Source of the DNA: Clostridium porci
GTDB lineage: Bacteria; Bacillota; Clostridia; Lachnospirales; Lachnospiraceae
Direction of reading: 5' to 3'
DNA: 64,000 nucleotides
Assembly: GCF_009696375.1 (NCBI RefSeq)
Contig: NZ_VUMD01000003.1
Span: 1-64,000 of the forward strand
The position numbers and the translations under genes were made by a program. A model generated the notes under the pieces. It was not told where the DNA came from. It made no database searches and saw only the letters and a list, made by a program, of their open reading frames with translations. Positions within the stretch are counted from its first letter, which is position 1; every line of letters starts with the position of its first letter. Shown piece by piece: positions 7,490 through 15,318 of this stretch.

Positions 7490-10400
7490 TTATGATTTCT
7501 TCATTTTACGGCGTTTGTAGAAGAAGATACCTGCCAGCCCAGCACCAGAAGTCATAAGAAGTGCAAGCAGTCCGTAAAGGTTTGTGTTATCGCCCGTTTT
7601 GGGACTGTCGCTAGGTCTGCTAGGCTTTTCTGGTGTCTGTGGTGTTTCGGGTTTCTCTGGTTCTTCTGGCTTTTCCTTAAAGGTAATTGTCTGTCCCTTA
7701 TCCTCAATATCCTTATGTTCGGTAACTTTCTTCGGTTCGTCTGGATTGCTCAAATCGTACAATTCCTCAAAAGTTACAAGCTGTTTGCCGTCAAGAGAAG
7801 TAGCGTCAAAGGTAAAGGCAACTTCCACTTTCATAGCTTCGCTGTCAGCAGTAAACGTATAATCACTTTCCACACGCTTTCCATTGATAAGAAGCTCTGC
7901 ATTTTCTTCTTTCAACATCTGCCAGCCCACAAGTTTGTACTGTGTACCGACTTCTAAGCCCTCTAAGGTTACGGTATCAATGATTGTAACGTCTTTTCCA
8001 GCTTCAATCTCTTTGTTGCCGTCCTTATCGGTAGCGGTAGTATGTATCTTGATGATACGCTCTGTGATAAGTACCGTTTGCCCGTCGTCCTCAATGTCCT
8101 TATGTTCTGCAACTTTCACGGGTTCGTCTGGATTGCTTAAATCATACAATTCTTCAAAGGTAACAAGGTTTTTGCCACCTAAAGCAGACGCATTGAATGT
8201 ATAGGAAATTTCCACTTTCATTTCCTCATCATCAGCGACAAAGGTATAATCGTTTTCTACACGTTTCCCGTCAATGATAAGCTCGGCATTTTCTTCTTTT
8301 AACATCTGCCAGCCTTTCAACTGATACTTTGTGCCTTTGGTAAGTCCGTCTAATTTTACAGTATCAACGATTGTAACCTCTTTTCCTGCAAGGATAGTCT
8401 TTTCGCCGTCCTTGCTGGTCGCTGTGGTATGGATAGAAATTTCTTTTTCGTATTCATCAGTCAGCGTTCCTAAATCAATCACAAGGTTATTTCTTGATAC
8501 CACGATTTCAAAAGGTGGGATAAGTTCAAAGCCTTTGTTACTATCAGAGCGTAATTCTTCAATGATGTAGGTATCATAAGGTAACGCACCTTTGCTGTCG
8601 TCTGGTTCAGAAGTCCCAAACCACACACCGTCCTCGCTGGTCTTACCTGCGTTGGTATTATGCTTATGTGAAGCCCATTCAGCAGAAGTGGAGAACTGCC
8701 CGTTATCATCAGTTACCACTACATGATTTTCGCCCGTCGTCTTGCTTGTGATCCTAAACGGAACATCAGCAAGACGCTTGTGTGTACCTGCACCGATTTT
8801 TACGCCCTCAATATCCCCTCGCTTAATCTGATTGTAGATAGAATGGGCTTCGTCGGTTAAGTCCACGATTTTTCCATTTTCTGTGATTGTAAAATCAATC
8901 GTTTTTGCACCGTCAGTTAAGTAACCGTCGGGAGCTTCACTTTCAACGATACGGAATTTTCCATAAGGTAAGAGGTCAGCAGAAGTAGAAGCGACACCCT
9001 CAATATCTGTACGAATTGTCTTTACCACTTCATTTTTCTTGTATAGCTTTCCCTCAACTAAAACAGAATTATCATTTAAGGAAATGATGTCAAAGGCAGT
9101 ATCTTTCAAAGTGGCACTTCCTTGTGGCTTTGTATCGCCCGTTTCTAAATCTCGTTTCTGAATTTTGACACCGCCACGGATAACCTTGTCTGATACGGAA
9201 AACTGGTTACTTCCAGATAGTACGGCAAGGTCGCCGTCCTCGGTAATCTGTGTTACATATAAGCCCTTAATCTGTTCGGACTTATCGCCAGCCTGCATAT
9301 ATGCACCGTCTAACAAGTAGCCGTTTGGAGCTTTTGTTTCTTCAACGGTTAGTGTCCCAAGTGGAAGAACCGCTTTGCCGTCCTGCATATAGAAGCTGTC
9401 GCCAGATACCTTGTATGCGTCCGCTAATTTTGTGATGTAGTGGGTTGTCCCGTCGTTGTCTGTTTCAGCGATTGTCTTTGTAACCCATGTACGAGTAGCT
9501 TCGGCAGGAAGATTGTCTTTAGTATAGAAGCCTGCATAATACTTCCATGTAAATTCCGCACCTGCTAGAGAAGCGTTCCCCTGCGGATTGTCTTTCTGTG
9601 TTTCCATATCAATCTTGAAAAGCTCAATCAAAGTGTCTGTTACTTTTGGTGTATCAGATACATTCAAGGTCGCTGTCTTTCCAGCTTCAACCTTTAAAGA
9701 ATATACAGTTTTATCTACTTTATATCCTGCTGGTGCGGATAATTCCTTGATATAAACTGTGCCAGCCGTTACCTCTGCAACGTCTGTATTTCCGTTTTTA
9801 TCAGTCGTAAGGGTGGCAAGCTGTTTCGTGCAGTCCTTATCAGCAAAGACACCGTAGGTCGCACCAGCGATAGAGTAATTCCCGTTACCATCGGTAATGC
9901 TGGTATTACTGGAAGTCTTTTGCAGTTTCGCATTTCCGACATTCAGCTTCGCCCAAAATTGTCCCAATTCCTGCCCCTCGCCAGAGTAGATATAACCGCC
10001 ACATTCATAGCGTCCTTTATTTTCTTTGACAAAGGCTTTTGCACCAGCGAAAACTTCGTCCTGCGTAGCCTTTGGTATTTCGTCATAAGAAGCTCGCACG
10101 TTATCACATTGCCAGCCAAGATGTACGCTCAATCTCTGCCAGACTACACATTGTTCCAACAGATAGACTTGCTTGTAGTTCAGTTCCTTGTGAGCTTCGC
10201 CATACTGTTTGACATACTCTAAGGATAACGCCACATCTGAAATCTGGTCGGCACTCATGCGTGAGCTTGCGTCAGCTCTGGTCTTGTAGCCGTTCTTAAA
10301 ATCTGTATTGATGTCAATACAATAGGCAGTTTCGCCCTCGACTTTCATATAGCCCTCATTGAATGTCGAACCGATAGAACCGTCATTCATTACTTTTTCA

Positions 10401-10534
10401 ATGATACCGACACGCTCCGCACTTTCCGTCCAGTATTGCTTGCTTTCTGCATGAACGGGTGTAGTCGGTAAAGCAGTAACGACAGTTGCAAGAGCTAAGA
10501 AGCCCGTACACAATCGTTTCCATGTCTTTTTCAT
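7490..10534 (-). CDS. VaFE-repeat, SpaA/Cna-B-type sortase-anchored adhesin
   Basis: A 1014-residue surface protein. It has a signal peptide (residues 1-29), a thioester-type head with Cys72 (YCIDIN) and an LLEQCVVWQRL segment, and several SpaA/Cna-B-like beta domains with proline-rich EAPDGYL or KAPNGYL closures. Two tandem VaFE/T-Q-ester repeats follow at about 697-823 and 824-948 (both contain LVTFEELYDLSNPDEP). The C-terminus has a proline-rich stalk, an SPKTG sorting signal at about 976, a hydrophobic helix and a basic tail. The protein would be covalently attached to the wall by sortase and stabilised by internal isopeptide and ester bonds. Tn916-like elements of gut Firmicutes often carry such an adhesin at this end, possibly to aid mating contact or colonisation. 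Confidence 0.93.
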   Translation of the reverse strand: MKKTWKRLCTGFLALATVVTALPTTPVHAESKQYWTESAERVGIIEKVMNDGSIGSTFNEGYMKVEGETAYCIDINTDFKNGYKTRADASSRMSADQISDVALSLEYVKQYGEAHKELNYKQVYLLEQCVVWQRLSVHLGWQCDNVRASYDEIPKATQDEVFAGAKAFVKENKGRYECGGYIYSGEGQELGQFWAKLNVGNAKLQKTSSNTSITDGNGNYSIAGATYGVFADKDCTKQLATLTTDKNGNTDVAEVTAGTVYIKELSAPAGYKVDKTVYSLKVEAGKTATLNVSDTPKVTDTLIELFKIDMETQKDNPQGNASLAGAEFTWKYYAGFYTKDNLPAEATRTWVTKTIAETDNDGTTHYITKLADAYKVSGDSFYMQDGKAVLPLGTLTVEETKAPNGYLLDGAYMQAGDKSEQIKGLYVTQITEDGDLAVLSGSNQFSVSDKVIRGGVKIQKRDLETGDTKPQGSATLKDTAFDIISLNDNSVLVEGKLYKKNEVVKTIRTDIEGVASTSADLLPYGKFRIVESEAPDGYLTDGAKTIDFTITENGKIVDLTDEAHSIYNQIKRGDIEGVKIGAGTHKRLADVPFRITSKTTGENHVVVTDDNGQFSTSAEWASHKHNTNAGKTSEDGVWFGTSEPDDSKGALPYDTYIIEELRSDSNKGFELIPPFEIVVSRNNLVIDLGTLTDEYEKEISIHTTATSKDGEKTILAGKEVTIVDTVKLDGLTKGTKYQLKGWQMLKEENAELIIDGKRVENDYTFVADDEEMKVEISYTFNASALGGKNLVTFEELYDLSNPDEPVKVAEHKDIEDDGQTVLITERIIKIHTTATDKDGNKEIEAGKDVTIIDTVTLEGLEVGTQYKLVGWQMLKEENAELLINGKRVESDYTFTADSEAMKVEVAFTFDATSLDGKQLVTFEELYDLSNPDEPKKVTEHKDIEDKGQTITFKEKPEEPEKPETPQTPEKPSRPSDSPKTGDNTNLYGLLALLMTSGAGLAGIFFYKRRKMKKS

Positions 10535-10568
10535 AAATCTAATGCTCCTTTCATTCGGGTAATAAAAT

Positions 10569-10623
10569 AGCCGTCCAATAAGAACGGCTGAAAATAGAAA
10601 AGGAACGTCATGTTAGGCGTTCC
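10569..10623 (-). promoter_or_regulatory. Twin hairpins in the leader of the adhesin gene
   Basis: On the minus strand, GGAACG/CGTTCC (10602-10623) is followed by a T-rich stretch, and then AGCCGT/ACGGCT (10569-10589) is followed by ATTTTATT, both before the adhesin start. Two terminator-like stems in tandem within a 5' leader suggest attenuation. A possible 10-codon leader peptide (MQRYGTAHQY, 10656-10688) precedes them but lacks a clear ribosome site. The last hairpin might instead end an upstream ICE-end transcript. Confidence 0.45.
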
Positions 10624-10689
10624 ATAGTCTATAAGTTATTCAATTTTTTCTTGTTTCAATACTGATGTGCTGTACCATATCTTTGCATA

Positions 10690-11014
10690 TCTAGGAAAAC
10701 TTGCGTATCAAGGCTCATTCGTTAGTAGTAAATAAGTAGTAAATTGATGTGTTTATTTCCTTGAAAATGCTGATAGATACTGTGTTTTAGCGGATAATCA
10801 GATTTTTATTGTGTTTTTACGGTAAAAAGGGCCAGTTTTCCAGCCCTTAAAATGCTCCCGCTATCAGTTTCATTTTCTCTGCTCTGGTTGCCGGGAGTAC
10901 ATGGGAATATAAACCCACTATAAAGTACAGCAAATCATCCTTTTATACAGCCAGAGGATACAGTAATATGCCGTGGCCCAATAAAGCACTGCATTTTTAT
11001 GTCCCCTTCTATTC
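10690..11014. other. ICE end / host junction region without genes
   Basis: No convincing gene is present. AT-rich, ICE-like sequence runs to about 10,820. From 10,824 on, the sequence resembles host intergenic DNA and carries the terminator of the MazF gene. The ICE attachment site should lie in 10,690-10,823, but without the other end the att core cannot be identified. Confidence 0.5.
10824..10848 (-). terminator. Terminator downstream of the mazF-like gene
   Basis: On the minus strand AAGGGC pairs with GCCCTT across a 10-base loop and is followed by TTTTT. It serves the toxin gene ending at 11,015 and marks the first sequence that clearly belongs to the host on the right of the ICE. Confidence 0.6.
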
Positions 11015-11401
11015 TCAGGCCTCCAGCAGATGGCCCAGCCCAAGGCTTGTAACCATTGCCTTATCTATTCTCTCCATCTCCTCCTGCTCCAGATGTCCTA
11101 TGTATTCCCTCAGACGGTTTCTGTCAATAGTTCGGATCTGCTCGGCCAAAACTGTGGAATCCTGCTTGAGCCCCTTGCTGGTTCTGGGTATGCTTACATG
11201 AGTTGGTATAGAAGCTTTGGTGGTGCGGCTGGTAATGGCAGCCACAATCACAGTAGGACTGTATTTATTTCCCACGTTGTTCTGAATTACCAGTACAGGA
11301 CGTACGCCGCCCTGCTCTGAGCCTATCACCGGAGACAGATCCGCGAAATATAAATCACCCCTGTACACATATTGCATATTCGTTCTATGTTCTCTGTTCA
11401 T
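11015..11401 (-). CDS. mazF: MazF/NdoA-type mRNA endoribonuclease
   Basis: A 128-residue protein of the PemK/MazF fold: [20 protein letters not shown] contains the conserved RGD(I/L) strand and GSEQGG loop, and [12 protein letters not shown] and AITSRTTK follow. MazF toxins cleave mRNA at short single-stranded sequences and are held by an antitoxin encoded just upstream. GAGGAGC sits 5 bases before the ATG. No MazE/NdoAI-like antitoxin ORF is found upstream: the 340 bases before it hold only a decayed-looking frame. Clostridial MazF genes can be separated from their antitoxins, so activity is still plausible. Confidence 0.88.
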   Translation of the reverse strand: MNREHRTNMQYVYRGDLYFADLSPVIGSEQGGVRPVLVIQNNVGNKYSPTVIVAAITSRTTKASIPTHVSIPRTSKGLKQDSTVLAEQIRTIDRNRLREYIGHLEQEEMERIDKAMVTSLGLGHLLEA

Positions 11402-11472
11402 AGCAGCTCCTCTTTCAATTTTTTTATCCGGTCAGCTCTGACCTGTAGAAATTGTCCCCGCTATTTTAACTT

Positions 11473-11743
11473 TTAATCAAGCCTTCTGCATTTTCCTGTA
11501 AATATTTCTGTAGGCGCCACGTATATACTCCCTTTATTCCACATAGATACAAAATCATGCTCCATCTGGAAATCCTTTCATTTCCGCTTTCGGCGCACTT
11601 CTGTCTCCAGTTCCTCCTCCACAGCCTTCTTGTACAGAAAGGCATATCCACGTCCATCATCCATCCCCAAAAGCAACAGCTTCCCCGGCTCCTGTACACA
11701 AGAAGCTTCCCAGAACACAGCAGCATTGCCATAAGTCTGTGGC
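11473..11743 (-). pseudogene. Possible decayed ORF between rpiR and mazF
   Basis: One minus-strand frame reads protein-like from just past the rpiR stop, including YGNAAVFWEASC, GKLLLLGMDDGRGYAFLYKK and EEELETEV. It is stopped by TGA at 11578-11580 and then continues with MEHDFVSMWNKGSIYVAPTE to a TAA at 11473. No good start codon or ribosome site precedes the first part. I do not recognise the family. It could be a broken gene, or two tiny coupled genes. A different-frame 88-codon ORF over the same bases is Cys/Trp/Arg-rich and looks like a shadow. Confidence 0.3.
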
Positions 11744-12574
11744 TCAGACCATCGGCCTGTACCTCCCGGTTGCCAGAGCCTTTAGGGTACTGTCATGAAG
11801 CACCTCCTTCTCATACTTATTCTGAGCCAGATAACCAGAATAGATAATATCTGTCATAACCAGAACAGGGAACTGGGGAGATATTACATTTCCATAATTC
11901 AAATGGGTCAGCGAGGGCAGCAGCACTACCTCATCGCAAAAAGCATCCAGCTCCGGCTTTTTTCTGGCTGCCAGAAGTACAGTCTTTGCTTTTCTCCTGT
12001 GGGCTTCCTCCAGGAGAAATAGGACAGTCTCTGATTCGCCGCTAATACTGACGCCGAAAACCACACAGCTTTCGTCCTGAAATACCCCGCGCATCCGTAT
12101 CATGTCTCCATGGTCAATGGAGGTAATATCCACTCCGATCCGCATAAACCGCAGCTCCATCTCCCTTGCCGCCAGGCCGGAGCTGCCCAGTCCGCAGACA
12201 AATACGCGGCCTGCCTTAGCTATAAAGCGGCAGATACGCTCCACCTGCTTTTCATCCACAAGATTATAGGTCTTATTCAAAAGCTCCTGATAAACATTGA
12301 GCACTGTCCGGGTATTTCCGGTAATATCCTCCCGATTCACCGCAAAGCTTTCTTCATACTGGTAGATAAAATCCCTATATCCCCGAAAACCGCATTTTTT
12401 CGCAAATCGGGAGAGGGACGCTTCCGATACAAACAGCTTTCCTGCTACCGTTTTTGCGGAAAAATCTGCCAGCTCTCTGTTATAAATAAAATAATCCCCG
12501 ATATTTTTCTCTACCGGGGTAAAATTCTCATAATTGGATTCAATTACAGGAATCACTGATCTCAAATACTCCAT
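11744..12574 (-). CDS. RpiR-family regulator of the sialic-acid genes
   Basis: A 276-residue protein with an N-terminal RpiR helix-turn-helix (about residues 1-77: FSAKTVAGKLFVSEASLSRFAKKCGFRGYRDF) and a C-terminal SIS sugar-phosphate isomerase-like domain (VFVCGLGSSGLAAREMELRFMRIG; VFGVSISGESE). RpiR/MurR proteins sense phosphosugars, and next to nan genes the ligand is usually N-acetylmannosamine-6-phosphate. It follows nanK after 26 bases. Inferred role: control of the nan operon starting at 16,005. Confidence 0.85.
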   Translation of the reverse strand: MEYLRSVIPVIESNYENFTPVEKNIGDYFIYNRELADFSAKTVAGKLFVSEASLSRFAKKCGFRGYRDFIYQYEESFAVNREDITGNTRTVLNVYQELLNKTYNLVDEKQVERICRFIAKAGRVFVCGLGSSGLAAREMELRFMRIGVDITSIDHGDMIRMRGVFQDESCVVFGVSISGESETVLFLLEEAHRRKAKTVLLAARKKPELDAFCDEVVLLPSLTHLNYGNVISPQFPVLVMTDIIYSGYLAQNKYEKEVLHDSTLKALATGRYRPMV

Positions 12575-12600
12575 AGGACGCTCTCCTCCTCTTTTAGAGC

Positions 12601-13509
12601 TTACGGCTCTGATAATCCCTGCGCCCTGCCGCTTCTTTCCATAAAGTGATAGAAGGCCCCTCTCATCCCGGCATCATTGCCGTGCATGGCAAAAGCCAGC
12701 CTTGTCTTTTCCCGAATGCTGGACACCAGATACGTTGTAATTGCAGACTCTATTCTGGGCTTTAAATACTCCTCCTGGGCCATAATACCTCCACCCAGCA
12801 CTACCACCTGGGGATTTATGACATAACAGATATTAGCAATCCCCTTTCCCAGCACCTGGCACATCTCCTCAATGGCTCCGGCGCAGATCTCGTCTCCTGA
12901 CTTTGCCAGTTCAAATATCCGGTAGCCGTTCCACTCCTCCTCTGGTTCATTTTTGGCAGCAGACACTTTCTTGACTAAAATGCTGGCAGCTCCCAGGGTC
13001 TGGAAATCACTTCCGTCCATATGCATATATCCTACCTCACAGGCGCTGCCGCTGAAGCCGTGAAATACTCTGCCTCCGATCAGGATACAGCCTCCGATAC
13101 CAGTTCCGATAGTAAGGCACAGTGCCGGGCTGCTTCCCAAAGCCGCACCAGACCTGGCCTCTGCCAGACCTGCGCAGTTTACATCATTCTCCACCTGGCA
13201 GGGAAGGCCGAATTCCGCTTCCATCCTGGCTTTGATTTTTGTCCCTGCATAATTAGGAATCAGAGGGCCAGAGTAAAATATCTCCCCCTTTTCTACATCC
13301 ACCATCCCTGCGGTAGAGACACAGATTCCCTCGGCCTTCCACTCCCTCAGATAATCCGCCACAATTCCTACCGCCTTTTCAAGAAGACTGGGCCCGCCTT
13401 TCCAGGCTTGCGTAGGCGTCTTTCCCTTTGTCAGAAACTGCTCTTCCTCATTCAACACCCCATGCTTAATCTCTGTTCCTCCGATGTCAATGCATATGTA
13501 TTTCCTCAT
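12601..13509 (-). CDS. nanK: ROK-family N-acetylmannosamine kinase
   Basis: A 302-residue ROK kinase with the phosphate-binding start CIDIGGTEIKHGVL and the second ATP motif LTIGTGIGGCILIGGRVFHG. The family phosphorylates ManNAc to ManNAc-6-P, the substrate of NanE. Placement with nanA, nanE and nanQ supports the ManNAc assignment over glucokinase. Odd feature: the zinc-binding CxCGxxGCxE motif usual in ROK kinases is absent; the corresponding region reads ACEVGYMHMDGSDFQTLG. Clostridial NanK-like ROK proteins can lack it, so activity is still likely. Confidence 0.82.
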   Translation of the reverse strand: MRKYICIDIGGTEIKHGVLNEEEQFLTKGKTPTQAWKGGPSLLEKAVGIVADYLREWKAEGICVSTAGMVDVEKGEIFYSGPLIPNYAGTKIKARMEAEFGLPCQVENDVNCAGLAEARSGAALGSSPALCLTIGTGIGGCILIGGRVFHGFSGSACEVGYMHMDGSDFQTLGAASILVKKVSAAKNEPEEEWNGYRIFELAKSGDEICAGAIEEMCQVLGKGIANICYVINPQVVVLGGGIMAQEEYLKPRIESAITTYLVSSIREKTRLAFAMHGNDAGMRGAFYHFMERSGRAQGLSEP

Positions 13510-13537
13510 CTCTTTTACCGCCTCCTTATCCGATTAA

Positions 13538-13543
13538 ATTATA
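13538..13543 (-). promoter_or_regulatory. Extended -10 element before nanK
   Basis: The minus strand reads TGATATAAT 29 bases before the nanK start (extended -10), with no good -35 box. It comes right after a terminator, which suggests that nanK-rpiR has its own promoter in addition to nanE-nanA-nanQ read-through. Confidence 0.4.
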
Positions 13544-13551
13544 TCATCCGT

Positions 13552-13590
13552 AAAAGGCAAACCTGCTCTTTTCCATGCGGTTTGCCTTTT
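13552..13590. terminator. Bidirectional-looking terminator between nanQ and nanK
   Basis: A perfect 12-base inverted repeat, AAAAGGCAAACC and GGTTTGCCTTTT, is separated by 15 bases. On the minus strand its T-rich arm ends the nanE-nanA-nanQ unit 20 bases past nanQ. Confidence 0.75.
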
Positions 13591-13610
13591 CTCTTTCTTC
13601 TTAAGGCTTA

Positions 13611-14066
13611 CTACTGATTAATCCTTATCTTGAAGATTGCCTTTTTAACTCTCTCCGGCTGTTCCACCTTGATCGCTGTGCGGTGCCCGTCCTCAGGATA
13701 GCAAATCAAGAAATCTCCCCTTCTCAAGATCACCCGGCTGTTAGGCTCTCCATCCAGCTGCAGGAAATCATCAGCCTCCACAAACTCCTTTTGTATCATA
13801 TTCTCTATAAAGTTTAAATCAATCTGCTCCTGTCCTTCAAGGAGCAAATGCAAATCCAGATACTTCCTGTGAGCCTCCCAGAAGCGATTTTCAGCAGCAG
13901 TCGTCTCATACTCCACAATGTTTACAAACAGCCGATCTCCGTCAATGGGATGACAGCCCTTCTCAAGCCCTGCCAGGTCATGCGTATTTGCATAGTCAAA
14001 GCACTCCTTCAGCTCGTCTGGAAGAAAACGGTAGGTCTCCTTCTGTCTGATATTTCCAAAAATCAC
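13611..14066 (-). CDS. nanQ: YhcH/YjgK/YiaL family protein (sialic-acid anomerase type)
   Basis: A 151-residue single-domain cupin-like protein of the DUF386 family. Typical segments are VNIVEYETTAAENRFWEAHRK with a following LDLHLLLEGQEQI, and a C-terminal DFLICYPEDGHRTAI with candidate metal-binding His and Glu residues. The E. coli member NanQ speeds interconversion of N-acetylneuraminate anomers so that the lyase is supplied with its substrate. The gene lies within the nan operon, in the same relative order as in Clostridium perfringens (nanE, nanA, symporter, yhcH, nanK). Confidence 0.82.
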   Translation of the reverse strand: MIFGNIRQKETYRFLPDELKECFDYANTHDLAGLEKGCHPIDGDRLFVNIVEYETTAAENRFWEAHRKYLDLHLLLEGQEQIDLNFIENMIQKEFVEADDFLQLDGEPNSRVILRRGDFLICYPEDGHRTAIKVEQPERVKKAIFKIRINQ

Positions 14067-14082
14067 AGCTTCTCCTCCTTCA

Positions 14083-14220
14083 TTAAAAAGTATCCTGATA
14101 TTCAGGCTTTGATTGATATTTGCCTTCCCCTTTTATCTCCTTCTTAGAAAAGCAAAGGCCTGCCAGTAATACGGCCGCCCGATACACTACCAAAAGCCCC
14201 CAATCAATTACTATAAATCC
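14083..14220 (-). pseudogene. Remnant of a sodium:sialic-acid symporter (SSS) N-terminus
   Basis: An open stretch ending at TAA (14083-14085) reads IDWGLLVVYRAAVLLAGLCF followed by SKKEIKGEGKYQSKPEYQDTF. That resembles the first helix of SSS-family symporters (iDw.v...Y...m...Gl.fskke.kg). A full gene would need about 500 residues, and only about 46 remain. The position between nanA and nanQ is exactly where C. perfringens-type operons carry the sialic-acid symporter. Inference: the transporter gene was deleted down to a stub. The similarity is short and judged by eye. Confidence 0.4.
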
Positions 14221-14255
14221 CTGCCTTGCGAACTTCCCTTTCTGTATACTAAATG

Positions 14256-14297
14256 GCGTCTCTTCCCTTTTGAGCTGTCACAAAAGGGGAGGGACGC
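14256..14297. repeat. Long GC-rich hairpin between nanA and the symporter stub
   Basis: Arms of 17 bases, GCGTC-TCTTCCCTTTTG and CAAAAGGGGAGG-GACGC, pair with two G-T/mismatch positions around an 8-base loop. It has no T run on the minus strand, so it is not a classical terminator. It may be a mobile palindromic repeat (REP or MITE-like) or an mRNA-stabilising stem downstream of nanA. Confidence 0.5.
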
Positions 14298-14324
14298 ATT
14301 TCCTTTCTCTCATTTAAAGCTGCT

Positions 14325-15242
14325 CTAGCAGTACTTGGCAACTGCCGCCTTTACCATAGAAGCTGCTTCCTTCGCAATTACATAGTCAGACTCAATCAAC
14401 TGCGGCAATGGCTCTCTTACGCCTCCTAAATCCAGGTTTTCATTGATACGGAGTATTTCCTTTATTACGCCGTACATATTGCCATGGCAGGAGCACATCT
14501 TATAGATGATTTCATTGGCTGCGTACTGTACAGGCATAGCCTCGGCAAGCCTGCCTGCCTTTACCAGCTCATCCATCTTCAAGAACAGCTCAGGCATAAC
14601 TCCATAGGTTCCTCCAATGCCTCCATCGGCTCCGATCACCCGGCCGCTGATAAACTGCTCATCCGGGCCGTTGAAAATCACATAGCTGTCTCCTCCTGCA
14701 GCCTTGAACATCTGAATATCCTGCACCGGCATGGAGGAATTTTTAACACCGATGACTCTTGGGTTCTTTCTCATCTCAGCAAACAGGCTCTGGGTTAAAG
14801 CAACTCCAGCCAGCTGAGGAATATTGTAAATGATAAAATCCGTATTGGGAGCAGCCTGGCTCATAGCATTCCAGTAGGCCGCAATGGCATACTCTGGAAG
14901 GCGGAAATAAATAGGGGGAATCGCCGCGATGGCATCCACACCCAGGCTCTCGGCATGTTTTGCCAGTTCCACGCTATCCTTGGTGTTATTGCAGGCTACA
15001 TGGGCAATTACGGTCAGCTTTCCCTTTGCTGCTGCCATAACATTCTCAAGAGTAATTTTCCGATCCTCCACGCTCTGGTAGATACACTCACCAGAGGAAC
15101 CGTTTACATACACACCCTTCACGCCTTTTTTGATATGGTACTCGGTCAATGCCCTTACTCTCTCAGGGCTGATAGCTCCATTCTCATCGTAGCATGCATA
15201 AAATGCAGGGATAATGCCTTTATACTTCTCTAAATTTGCCAT
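14325..15242 (-). CDS. nanA: N-acetylneuraminate lyase
   Basis: A 305-residue DHDPS/NAL-family TIM barrel. Visible motifs are the pyruvate-carboxylate loop VNGSSGE, the catalytic tyrosine strand FIIYNIPQLAGV and the Schiff-base lysine in VIGVKNSSMP. It splits N-acetylneuraminate into ManNAc and pyruvate in the cytoplasm. The nan operon context (NanE 76 bases upstream, NanQ and NanK downstream) favours lyase activity over dihydrodipicolinate synthase. The length is normal for the family. Confidence 0.9.
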   Translation of the reverse strand: MANLEKYKGIIPAFYACYDENGAISPERVRALTEYHIKKGVKGVYVNGSSGECIYQSVEDRKITLENVMAAAKGKLTVIAHVACNNTKDSVELAKHAESLGVDAIAAIPPIYFRLPEYAIAAYWNAMSQAAPNTDFIIYNIPQLAGVALTQSLFAEMRKNPRVIGVKNSSMPVQDIQMFKAAGGDSYVIFNGPDEQFISGRVIGADGGIGGTYGVMPELFLKMDELVKAGRLAEAMPVQYAANEIIYKMCSCHGNMYGVIKEILRINENLDLGGVREPLPQLIESDYVIAKEAASMVKAAVAKYC

Positions 15243-15318
15243 TTCCTATTCTCCTCTCGTTATGAACGCTTGGCATCTGTCCTTCAGACGCTTACGCGCA
15301 TTGCTTCAGCTGTCTGAC

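Larger units (their letters stand above)
1..10823. mobile_element. Partial Tn916/ICEBs1-type integrative conjugative element
   Basis: The conserved leftward order, read from the right, is adhesin, two DUF961 proteins, FtsK-like coupling protein, MobT-type relaxase with an intervening oriT-like palindrome, DUF3789, TcpD-like protein and ArdA. This is the transfer module of the Tn916 superfamily (orf23-orf22-orf21-orf20-...-orf18). No integrase, excisionase, tet gene or T4SS ATPase is visible, so the rest must lie beyond the left edge. The right end cannot be fixed to the base. It must lie between the adhesin leader (about 10,690) and the host-type terminator that starts at 10,824. Codon and base use is more AT-rich than in the host genes to the right. 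Confidence 0.9.

Noticed and set aside
7690-8442. Tandem DNA repeat inside the adhesin gene, considered as a separate repeat element
   Set aside because: It is explained by two consecutive VaFE protein domains.
12110-12559. A 149-codon plus-strand ORF across the rpiR gene
   Set aside because: It is the complement of a well-conserved RpiR protein and has no ribosome site; the same applies to other long antisense ORFs over nan, fuc and decarboxylase genes.
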